A stretch of DNA of 64,000 bases from CAYQQJ01 sp964419935 (GTDB taxonomy: Bacteria; Pseudomonadota; Gammaproteobacteria; Pseudomonadales; Cellvibrionaceae), in assembly GCA_964419935.1 (NCBI GenBank), contig CAYQQJ010000004.1, forward strand, positions 110,487 through 174,486, written 5' to 3'. Below, one piece after another: positions 1-6,926 of the stretch. The notes under the pieces are model-generated. The model searched no databases and was not told the origin of the DNA. It saw only the letters and a program-made list of their open reading frames with translations. Position numbers and translations under genes: made by a program. The stretch's first letter is position 1; every line of letters begins with the position of its first letter.

Positions 1-758
1 CCGCGGGCGGCGCGATCAAGGTCTTCCTTGGCTTTGCCAATTGTTGCGTGGCCGTAGATCGGCCAGGTCAGCTTCTCGCCCAAGTAAGTGTAAGAGACCG
101 TCTTGCAGCCGTCAGCCAGAACATTTGCCTCGCGCAGGGCCTCCAACCACAACTCCCAGTCCTCTCCGCCCATAACCTTGACGGTATTGGCAATTTCTTC
201 CTCGGAAGCGGGCTCCAACGTCAACTGATCAATCTGCAAGGTATCGGTATTGAGATTCTTCTCGGTATAGCTCTGCCCAATCGGCTTAAGCGAGGAGCTG
301 TAGACTTCGCCAGACTTGGGGTCCTTACGGCGTGGCGAGGCCAGACTGTAGACCACCAGATCCACTTTACCCATATTCTGCTTGATCAGCTCAATGGCTT
401 TTTGCTTGCACTCGTCTGAAAATGCGTCACCGTTGATGCTTTCGGCGTACAGGCCCGCTTCGTGGGCGGCGGCGTCAAAAGCGGCAGCATTGTAATAGCC
501 GGCGGAAGCGGTCTTTTTCTCGGTGGGTGGGCGCTCAAAAAAGATTCCAAGGCTACTGGCGCCACAGCCGAAGGCGGCGGTAATCCGGGAGGCCAGCCCA
601 TAACCGGTCGATGAGCCTATGACCAACACATTTTTCGGGCCATTGGTTATGGCGCCTTGTTGTTTGATGAAGGCGATCTGCTCCTGCACGTTGGCGGCAC
701 ATCCCTCGGGGTGTGCATTGGTGCATATGAATCCGCGAACTTTCGGTTTGATAATCAT
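1..758 (-). CDS. fabV: FabV-type trans-2-enoyl-CoA/ACP reductase (partial, C-terminus beyond window)
   Basis: NADH-dependent enoyl reductase of the last step of the fatty-acid elongation cycle; FabV is the long-chain SDR form that replaces or supplements FabI and is poorly inhibited by triclosan. The reading frame starts at the ATG at 758 with MIIKPKVRGFICTNAHP, has the nucleotide-binding stretch GSSTGYGLASR (residues 49-58) and the diagnostic Tyr-x8-Lys pair (Y235, K244 in PIYGHATIGKAK), placed exactly as in characterised FabV. The frame is open to base 1, so roughly 145 of the usual ~400 residues are missing. It is transcribed divergently from miaE. Confidence 0.95.
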   Translation of the reverse strand, partial: MIIKPKVRGFICTNAHPEGCAANVQEQIAFIKQQGAITNGPKNVLVIGSSTGYGLASRITAAFGCGASSLGIFFERPPTEKKTASAGYYNAAAFDAAAHEAGLYAESINGDAFSDECKQKAIELIKQNMGKVDLVVYSLASPRRKDPKSGEVYSSSLKPIGQSYTEKNLNTDTLQIDQLTLEPASEEEIANTVKVMGGEDWELWLEALREANVLADGCKTVSYTYLGEKLTWPIYGHATIGKAKEDLDRAAR

Positions 759-1003
759 TGCTGAGATCCCATTTTATTGTACAAGCCCGGATGGTTCACC
801 AAATGCCGAAGGATGGCGCCGGGGTGAGGTCTGAGACGAACTATTGCTCTTGTACTTCCTGCGCACACCCGGCGCTCCAGGCATCACTGTTCGGTACGTC
901 TTCGCTGCAAGCCAAGGCCATCGGGCAACTTCATCCGCAGTCTGACGGGACCTGATGAGCGGCCGGGCTGGCATTTGCGGCCGCATTATATACCATGACA
1001 GCC

Positions 1004-1023
1004 CCGGCTATAATAGGAGCCGG
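1004..1023 (+). promoter_or_regulatory. Possible -10 element within a short dyad upstream of miaE
   Basis: A perfect TATAAT lies at 1009-1014, about 38 bases before the miaE start, flanked by the inverted repeat CCGGCT/AGCCGG (1004-1009 and 1018-1023). The -35 position (about 986-991) is poor, matching three of six consensus bases. It may be a promoter with an overlapping operator, or chance; nothing else in the 759-1051 gap stands out. Confidence 0.35.
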
Positions 1024-1051
1024 TTTCAAAAACTAAAATTGGCTACTACCT

Positions 1052-1624
1052 ATGCTGACACTGCGTATTGCAACGGATCCCGCCTGGCTTACCAAGGTGC
1101 TGGATAATTTTGATGAATTTCTGGTCGATCATGCAGCTGCGGAAAAGAAGGCGTCCGGTATGGCGGTTTCCATGCTCTCTCACTACAGCGACAAGCCGGA
1201 TATCGTCTACGCGATGACGGATCTGGCGATCGAGGAAATGGCGCATTTTCGCGAGGTGGTCAAGTTGTTGTACAGTCGCGGCCTACAGCTGGGCAACGAC
1301 CAGCGAGACCCGTACGTCAACGCCTTGCACAAGTCCATGCGCAAAGGGTCTGACGTCTACATGCTCGACCGGCTCTTGCTGGGCAGCATCATCGAGGCGC
1401 GGGGCTGTGAGCGCTTTGGCCTCATTACAGAGGGTTTGCCACCGAGCGAACTTAAAAAGTTTTACCGCGCAATCACCGAGTCAGAAGCCCGTCACGAGGA
1501 TCTGTTTATCAAGCTGGCTGCCAATTACTTTCCCGCCACGACCATTGAAGACCGGCTCGACCAGCTTCTGAACATCGAAGCCGGCATTGTGGCCGAATTG
1601 CCCATACGCGCGGCATTGCACTGA
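1052..1624 (+). CDS. miaE: tRNA-(ms2io6A) hydroxylase
   Basis: Non-haem di-iron monooxygenase that hydroxylates the isopentenyl side chain of 2-methylthio-N6-isopentenyladenosine at position 37 of tRNAs reading UNN codons. 190 residues, the normal size. The ferritin-like di-iron ligands are visible: EEMAH (61-65), E115 in IIEARGCERF and EARH (145-148). No strong Shine-Dalgarno is seen before the ATG, but the N-terminus MLTLRIATDPAW fits the family. The stop overlaps the next start by one base (TGATG), indicating translational coupling to the downstream gene. Confidence 0.95.
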   Translation: MLTLRIATDPAWLTKVLDNFDEFLVDHAAAEKKASGMAVSMLSHYSDKPDIVYAMTDLAIEEMAHFREVVKLLYSRGLQLGNDQRDPYVNALHKSMRKGSDVYMLDRLLLGSIIEARGCERFGLITEGLPPSELKKFYRAITESEARHEDLFIKLAANYFPATTIEDRLDQLLNIEAGIVAELPIRAALH

Positions 1625-2874
1625 TGGGTTCCTCTATCGGCTCCTCGAGCAATGACGTCATGCGCAAATATCTCGCCCGCTATGCCGAGCAGGAGGTCAC
1701 GCTATTGGCAGACTTCCCCGCGAACATTCAATTTCACCACTGCATAGTCATTCCAGCGTACAACGAAACTGCCGAATTTTTTACCCGTCTGCAATTGGGG
1801 CCGCTCCACAAACAGAACGCCTTGTGTGTCGTGGTGATAAACCAGCCGGACAACGATGCTGGCTGTAAAACGAATGCCCTGTTGATGCAGCAGATTTGTC
1901 TGAGTGGCGAGGTGCTCTGGCACAGTGACAATATCCAGCTGTTGCGTTACGGCGGCAGTAACAATTATTGGTTGGTGGTGGATCGTTTCAATTTTTCGCA
2001 GACTCTCGATCGGCGACTGCCACGCAAGGAAGGTGTCGGTCTCGCACGTAAAATAGGCTGCGATATCGCCACCGCACTTTACGCCCGCGCACAAATACAA
2101 TCCGGCTGGATTCATTGTACGGACGCCGATACCTTCCTGCCCCGGGATTACTTCAAACTCCCTGCCGCCGACGCATTCAGCGCAGCGGTTTATGACTTTA
2201 AACACCAGAATGACGGCTCTGCCCTGGGCCATGCCACCGCGCTTTATGAACAGGCTCTGTCTTATTATGTAAAGGGGCTGATGTGGGCCGACTCACCCTA
2301 CGCGCACCACACTATCGGCAGCATTATCGCAGTCAACGTGCATAGCTATTGTCACGTACGCGGCTTTCCCAAACGCAGTGGCGGCGAGGACTTTTACTTG
2401 CTCAACAAGCTGACCAAGATTGGCAAAATTTTTCGCGCTACTGATCGCACGGTGCGCATCAAGGCGCGCGAGTCCAGCCGGGTTCCGTTTGGTACTGGCC
2501 CTGCTGTTGCCGATATCATGGCACTCGATAATCCCGCTGCCGAATATACCTGGTATAACCCGCAAAATTTTTATGCACTGCGGCAGTGGCTCGCGACGAT
2601 TCCCCGCGTGTGGGCGGACGTTGATGCCGGCCGAGATCCGTTCGAACAACTTCCACCACCCATCATTGAAGCCTTGCAGGCTGTCGGTTGGCAAAAATTT
2701 GTCAAGCACCTCAGGGAACAGGTAAATACACTTGAGGATGGCACGCGGGCAATTCACGACTGGTTCGACGCGTTTTTAACGCTCAAATTCATTCATTATC
2801 TGCAGCGCCACTACTTCCCTGCCCTGCCGTTGGCTGACTGCCTCACCCAAGCCGAATTTATGGAACAACAATAG
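1624..2874 (+). CDS. GT-A-fold glycosyltransferase-like protein, function unknown
   Basis: 416 residues with no signal peptide or obvious membrane segment, so probably cytoplasmic. Features that suggest a GT-A nucleotide-sugar transferase fold: a start-of-domain IPAYNE motif (43-48), a conserved RKEGVGLARKIG stretch (about 134-145), a DxD-like TDADT (166-170) and SGGEDFYLL near residue 260, which resembles the ED motif of family-2 transferases. The donor and acceptor cannot be read from sequence. Its ATG overlaps the miaE stop (TGATG), so the two are co-translated, but a functional link with tRNA modification is not established. Identity as a glycosyltransferase is inference from motifs. Confidence 0.7.
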   Translation: MGSSIGSSSNDVMRKYLARYAEQEVTLLADFPANIQFHHCIVIPAYNETAEFFTRLQLGPLHKQNALCVVVINQPDNDAGCKTNALLMQQICLSGEVLWHSDNIQLLRYGGSNNYWLVVDRFNFSQTLDRRLPRKEGVGLARKIGCDIATALYARAQIQSGWIHCTDADTFLPRDYFKLPAADAFSAAVYDFKHQNDGSALGHATALYEQALSYYVKGLMWADSPYAHHTIGSIIAVNVHSYCHVRGFPKRSGGEDFYLLNKLTKIGKIFRATDRTVRIKARESSRVPFGTGPAVADIMALDNPAAEYTWYNPQNFYALRQWLATIPRVWADVDAGRDPFEQLPPPIIEALQAVGWQKFVKHLREQVNTLEDGTRAIHDWFDAFLTLKFIHYLQRHYFPALPLADCLTQAEFMEQQ

Positions 2875-2885
2875 AGGCGGCCCCA

Positions 2886-3668
2886 ATGTTTGTCGGTATC
2901 AATTATCACCTGGGCGAGCAGCTACTGCTGTTTGCCGTTGCGTTTTTTGCCAACATGTTGTCATCCTTGGCAGGTGGCGGCGCGGGATTGCTGCAACTCC
3001 CGGCACTTCTGTTTCTGGGCTTGCCTTTCGCACTGGCCATTGCCACTCATAAGATCGCTTCCGTCGCGCTGGGAATTGGTGCCTCGATCCGACATGCCAG
3101 CAGCAATGCAATTTCACCCACTTTTGCAATTTTTATGCTGGTGACGGGCCTGCCGGGGGTCTTCCTGGGTACCCGCGCAGTGCTGTTTATTCCCGAAGAC
3201 TTCGCGCGTGTTGTGCTGGGTTTGCTTACCAGCGGACTTGGCATTTACTCATTTTTCAAAAAGTCCATGGGTCAAGAGCATTTACCCAAACACCGGTCAT
3301 TTTTCGGATTGATCGTAGGCGGCCTGGTGCTGTTTTTCATCGGCTTTCTGAATGGCGCCTTCGCCTCCGGCACGGGGCTTTTCGTCACCGTGTGGCTGAT
3401 CATCTGGTTCGGCCTGGATTATCGCAGAGCCATTGCCAGTACCATGCTGTTGGTGGGCCTTTTCTGGAATGCCGTCGGTGCCGCGTCGCTGGCCATGATC
3501 ACACCCGTGCAGTGGACCTGGCTGCCGGCATTGCTGGCAGGTTCATTGGCCGGTGGATATTTCGGTGCCCATTTGGCAGTCACCAAAGGCAACCCGTTGG
3601 TTAAACGCACATTCGAGATGATTACGCTTTTGGTTGGCATTTCTCTGGTTGCCAGCGCACTCGACTGA
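2886..3668 (+). CDS. TSUP (TauE/SafE) family sulfite/organic anion permease
   Basis: 260-residue integral membrane protein of the TauE/SafE (TSUP) family. It has the typical N-terminal SLAGGGAGLLQLPALLFLGLP segment and a second half-repeat with GFLNGAFASGTGLFVTVWLI, giving about eight hydrophobic spans. Family members move sulfite, sulfoacetate or related anions; the substrate here cannot be assigned. It begins 11 bases after the preceding gene, probably in the same transcript. Confidence 0.88.
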   Translation: MFVGINYHLGEQLLLFAVAFFANMLSSLAGGGAGLLQLPALLFLGLPFALAIATHKIASVALGIGASIRHASSNAISPTFAIFMLVTGLPGVFLGTRAVLFIPEDFARVVLGLLTSGLGIYSFFKKSMGQEHLPKHRSFFGLIVGGLVLFFIGFLNGAFASGTGLFVTVWLIIWFGLDYRRAIASTMLLVGLFWNAVGAASLAMITPVQWTWLPALLAGSLAGGYFGAHLAVTKGNPLVKRTFEMITLLVGISLVASALD

Positions 3669-3724
3669 CGCACGCATTCCTGCGCTGACATGGCTCCCAA
3701 TGAACTGTGGACGGAGGCGTAAAA

Positions 3725-3790
3725 ATGGCAGAGTTCACTGTAAGCCCTACAAATTCAGGGGCGCCTGTCATTAAATCTGACGGTATGTGA
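3725..3790 (+). CDS. Possible 21-residue small protein with a strong ribosome-binding site
   Basis: A short frame, MAEFTVSPTNSGAPVIKSDGM, begins at an ATG seven bases after a perfect GGAGG (3713-3717) and ends at TGA. It lies in the gap between the TSUP permease and the DUF1328 gene. No family is recognised and there is no membrane segment. The main support is the Shine-Dalgarno with correct spacing; it could instead be a leader peptide or chance. Confidence 0.35.
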   Translation: MAEFTVSPTNSGAPVIKSDGM

Positions 3791-3900
3791 GGCGGGCGGC
3801 GGTGTTTTATTCCCGGTACGCCTTAGAGCTACCACTGTTGGCATGCTACTCGCTTCTCCTTTACTGAAAATTCGGTTAATTACAGGAAGGAGGCGTGGTT

Positions 3901-4071
3901 ATGTTGCAATGGGCATTAATATTTTTTGTCATTGCCATTATTGCCGGCTTTTTAGGCTTTGGTGGTATCGCAGGAACAGCCGCAGGTATTGCGAAATTTA
4001 TCTTCGTGGTGTTTGCCATACTCCTGGTAATTTCGATTATCAGTCACATGATGCGCGGCAGAGGGCCGTGA
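3901..4071 (+). CDS. DUF1328 (YtjA-like) small membrane protein
   Basis: 56 residues with two hydrophobic segments separated by a glycine-rich turn: MLQWALIFFVIAIIAGFLGF and then GIAKFIFVVFAILLVISII, ending in a basic tail HMMRGRGP. This is the standard DUF1328/YtjA pattern, an inner-membrane protein often found with stress-response small proteins. The start is fixed by an excellent AGGAGG seven bases upstream. The CsbD-like gene follows 75 bases later. Biochemical function is unknown. Confidence 0.88.
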   Translation: MLQWALIFFVIAIIAGFLGFGGIAGTAAGIAKFIFVVFAILLVISIISHMMRGRGP

Positions 4072-4146
4072 CGTGTGAGGGGCTTGCGCCTCCCATACTA
4101 ACCTTTCCTCACATCCTTTCCTCATAACAAGCAGTGAAGGTGGCAA

Positions 4147-4347
4147 ATGAATACAGATATCGCGCAAGGCAAATGGAAACAAATGAAAGGGGACATCCAA
4201 CAAAAATGGGGAAAGTTATCGGATGATGACTTTGACCAGATCGACGGAAAAGTCGAGCGCTTTTGTGGCGTTGTTCAGGAGCGTTATGGTCTGAGCAGGG
4301 ATCAGGCGGAAAAAGAGTTTGATCGCTTGAGCCGTTCCACCCACTGA
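4147..4347 (+). CDS. CsbD-like small stress protein
   Basis: 66 residues, starting MNTDIAQGKWKQMKGDIQQKWG, the hallmark opening of the CsbD/YjbJ family, followed by SDDDFDQIDGKVERF and an acidic/basic helical tail. Members are small, abundant, hydrophilic proteins induced by general stress or in stationary phase; the molecular role is not known. A GAAGG stretch lies just before the ATG. It sits with other tiny stress-type proteins (DUF1328, DUF2061). Confidence 0.9.
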   Translation: MNTDIAQGKWKQMKGDIQQKWGKLSDDDFDQIDGKVERFCGVVQERYGLSRDQAEKEFDRLSRSTH

Positions 4348-4369
4348 TTGGGTGGTTGTTGGATGATTG

Positions 4370-4606
4370 TTACGCTCTCATAGATGCCGACTCCGGCGTT
4401 TGTCTGGCAGCACTGCGGTGCTGCCAAAACTTCTCGTGAAAGTAATAAGCTACTGTATTCACAGCCGGCTCAATGGTCGCTACCGCCCCGCCAATGACTG
4501 CGCTACCGGTCAGCAAATAAGTCACCATAAACGCGATGGAAAAGTGCATCACCGCGAAAGTGATCGTTTTGATGGTGGTCGCGCCTGTTGTCATAGTCAT
4601 TTTCAT
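4370..4606 (-). CDS. DUF2061 family small membrane protein
   Basis: 78 residues with the DUF2061 signature: a hydrophobic KTITFAVMHFSIAFMVTYLLTGS stretch, a glycine/alanine turn, then EPAVNTVAYYFHEKFW. Probably two membrane-associated helices; function unknown. The start is supported by AGGAG six bases upstream. It converges with the CsbD-like gene. A close match to the Fur box consensus lies 36 bases upstream of the start, implying iron-dependent control. Confidence 0.85.
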   Translation of the reverse strand: MKMTMTTGATTIKTITFAVMHFSIAFMVTYLLTGSAVIGGAVATIEPAVNTVAYYFHEKFWQHRSAARQTPESASMRA

Positions 4607-4641
4607 GAAAAGCTCCTCTCGCTAATCAACCACCTTGCATT

Positions 4642-4660
4642 AATGATAATCACTCTCATT
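4642..4660 (-). promoter_or_regulatory. Putative Fur box
   Basis: The 19 bases AATGATAATCACTCTCATT match the palindromic Fur consensus AATGATAATCATTATCATT at 17 of 19 positions. The site sits 36 bases upstream of the DUF2061 start, the only gene transcribed away from it nearby. Binding by Fur is inferred. Confidence 0.6.
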
Positions 4661-4698
4661 AACAAGCGCCAGGCAATTGCTTTAATAAGCTGAATAGC

Positions 4699-4790
4699 TT
4701 TTCCCTATCTCCCGTACCTCCCTGTACCCCGCCGATGTTTGCGCCTCGTGTTAGTTTGTTTTTTATCTTTAGCTTGTGGCTTGTTCGCTG
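4699..4790 (-). repeat. 3'-end heptad module downstream of the thiolase gene
   Basis: Just past the thiolase stop, on the same strand, lie the 7-base units ACAAGCC ACAAGCT (within 4771-4790), followed by AAAGATAAAAAAC. About 85 bases further on is a single GATAGGGAAAAG copy (4699-4711). The arrangement and polarity match the modules found after zapE, cysZ, rhlB and prmC. Confidence 0.6.
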
Positions 4791-4796
4791 GATCCC

Positions 4797-5978
4797 TTAA
4801 ACCAACATCTCCACGGCCATCGCGGTCGCTTCGCCGCCGCCGATACACAGGCTCGCTACACCTTTCGTGTGGCCGCGATTCTGCAGAGCTGACATCAACG
4901 TCACTAGAATACGTGCCCCAGAGGCACCCAGAGGATGTCCGAGAGCCACCGCACCACCGTTGATATTCACCTTTTCATGAGGCACATCCAGCTCCCGCAT
5001 GGCCGCCATGGTGACCACCGCAAAAGCTTCGTTGATTTCGAACAGGTCCACATCGTTTGCCGACCACCCGGCCCGTTCCAGCAGTGATTTCATGGCACCA
5101 ACCGGTGCTGTGGTAAACCACTCCGGGGCCTGCGCGTGTTGACTATGGGCGACGATCTTTGCCAGCGGCTTCAGACCGCGGGCCTGGGCTGTACTTTGTC
5201 TCATCAGCACCAGCGCCGCTGCACCGTCAGAGATTGAGCTGGCGTTGGCTGCGGTAACGGTACCGTCCTTGCGAAACGCGGGACGCAGCTGCGGTATTTT
5301 CTCCGGCTGACCTTTGCCCGGCTGCTCGTCGGTGTCAATCACAATCTCACCCTTGCGGGTCTTGATCGTAAAGGGAGTAATTTCGCGCTTGAACCTGCCC
5401 GCTTCAATGGCGGCCGTCGCCCGACGCAAGGATTCCACAGCAAAGGCGTCCTGCTCTTCCCGGGAAAACGCATACTTATCCGCAGTGTCGTCGGCAAAGC
5501 AGCCCATGAGTTTGCCTTCGTAGGCATCCTGCAAGCCGTCCAGGAACATGTGATCGTAAATTTCATTGTTGCCCAGACGGTAGCCTGCTCGAGCCCCGGT
5601 TAAAAGGTACGGAGCGCGTGTCATACTTTCCATACCGCCGGCCACGATGATGTCCGCCCCGCCTACCACCAGCGCGTCATGCGCCATCATCACGGTTTTC
5701 ATCCCTGACCCACAGACCTTGTTGACTGTAGCCGTTGGCACCCCGGCCGGGATTCCCGCGCCAATGGAAGCCTGGCGCGCCGGCGCCTGACCGATACCGG
5801 CAGGCAGAACGCAGCCCATTAACACCTCGTTGACATCCTCTGGTGCGATACCCGCATCCTGCAAGGCGCCCTTAATGGCCTGAGCACCCAACTCCGGCGC
5901 GGTAACGTCGCTGAACACGCCCTGCATACTACCCATGGCCGTTCTGGCCATACCAACTACAACAATGGGGTCTGTCAT
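4797..5978 (-). CDS. Acetyl-CoA C-acetyltransferase (biosynthetic-type thiolase)
   Basis: Condenses two acetyl-CoA to acetoacetyl-CoA, or the reverse, feeding fatty-acid/PHB or degradation pathways. 393 residues, the family norm. Catalytic residues are visible: C89 in NKVCGSGMK, the His in GHPLGASGARI (about 349) and the second Cys in SLCIGGGEA (about 379). The start at 5978 (MTDPIVVVGMARTAMG) is chosen because AGGAGAG precedes it and the upstream extension is not family-like. It is monocistronic between DUF2061 and lemA. The exact substrate range is inferred. Confidence 0.92.
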   Translation of the reverse strand: MTDPIVVVGMARTAMGSMQGVFSDVTAPELGAQAIKGALQDAGIAPEDVNEVLMGCVLPAGIGQAPARQASIGAGIPAGVPTATVNKVCGSGMKTVMMAHDALVVGGADIIVAGGMESMTRAPYLLTGARAGYRLGNNEIYDHMFLDGLQDAYEGKLMGCFADDTADKYAFSREEQDAFAVESLRRATAAIEAGRFKREITPFTIKTRKGEIVIDTDEQPGKGQPEKIPQLRPAFRKDGTVTAANASSISDGAAALVLMRQSTAQARGLKPLAKIVAHSQHAQAPEWFTTAPVGAMKSLLERAGWSANDVDLFEINEAFAVVTMAAMRELDVPHEKVNINGGAVALGHPLGASGARILVTLMSALQNRGHTKGVASLCIGGGEATAMAVEMLV

Positions 5979-6312
5979 GAAACTGCTCTCCTGTCGATTG
6001 CTGTAACAGGTCATCGAAGAATCGGTTGCGCCAGTTCGATAGCCTGCCGTTGAAGCCTGTGTTTGAAATAAGTTGTTAGGACGTCCAGGTATGCACATTC
6101 GTTTCATTCGAAATTGAGCCGGCGTGCATAAATATAAACGCGGTCACACAACACCGTTCACGGGAGCGGCTATCTGGGCTGAACGCCTGGGGCCTATTCA
6201 GTCCATCCATTTTATTCCTCTTGGCTTGAGATCATTGAATGGTTAGACTGAATGAGAAACTTATATGCCTTGTGTAACATAAAAAAGCGCAACATAAAAA
6301 AGGACATCTACC

Positions 6313-6909
6313 ATGGGTGTAACTACCATCATTGTACTGGTCGTTATCGCGGCTCTCATCTTCTACTGCGTTTCCATCTATAACACCTTGGTTCGCCTCA
6401 AGAACCGTTTCGAAAACGCGTTTGCGCAGATCGAAGTGCAGTTAAAACGGCGCTATGACCTTATTCCGAACCTGGTGGAAACCGCCAAGGGTTACATTAC
6501 CCACGAGCGGGAAACGCTTGAGGCTGTCATCCAGGCTCGCAACGCAGCCATGGCCGGTCTTAAAAACGCTGCAGATAACCCCGGGAATGCCGCGGCCATG
6601 CACGAACTCGCGGGTGCCGAAGGGGCTTTGGGTGGCGCACTCGGCCGCTTCAATATGGTGATGGAAGCCTATCCGGACCTGAAAGCCAACCAGAACATGA
6701 TGCAACTGTCCGAAGAGCTGACCAGTACCGAAAACAAAGTGGCGTTCGCGCGGCAGGCGTTCAATGACTCTGTCACCGAATACAACAGCTACCGCCAAAG
6801 CTTTCCGCCGGTCTTCTTCGCCAATATGTTCGGGCATTCCAAAGATGCGGAGCTTCTGGAGTTTGAAGACAGCGCCGCGATTCAGGCAGCCCCCAAGATT
6901 TCGTTTTAA
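6313..6909 (+). CDS. lemA: LemA family membrane protein
   Basis: 198 residues with one N-terminal membrane anchor (about 4-25) and an extended helical body beginning YNTLVRLKNRFENAFAQIEVQLKRRYDLIPNLVETAKGY, which is the conserved LemA core. The body faces out of the cytoplasm in the family model. AAGGA lies eight bases before the ATG. It is followed 17 bases later by an M48 metalloprotease, a conserved partnership; the pair probably acts in envelope quality control or signalling, but the exact role is not known. Confidence 0.92.
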   Translation: MGVTTIIVLVVIAALIFYCVSIYNTLVRLKNRFENAFAQIEVQLKRRYDLIPNLVETAKGYITHERETLEAVIQARNAAMAGLKNAADNPGNAAAMHELAGAEGALGGALGRFNMVMEAYPDLKANQNMMQLSEELTSTENKVAFARQAFNDSVTEYNSYRQSFPPVFFANMFGHSKDAELLEFEDSAAIQAAPKISF

Positions 6910-6926
6910 CGCCTGAACGTCATTTT

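Noticed and set aside
4797..6107. Thiolase start at 6107 with a 43-residue extension
   Set aside because: The extension is not family-like, whereas AGGAGAG sits correctly before the ATG at 5978.
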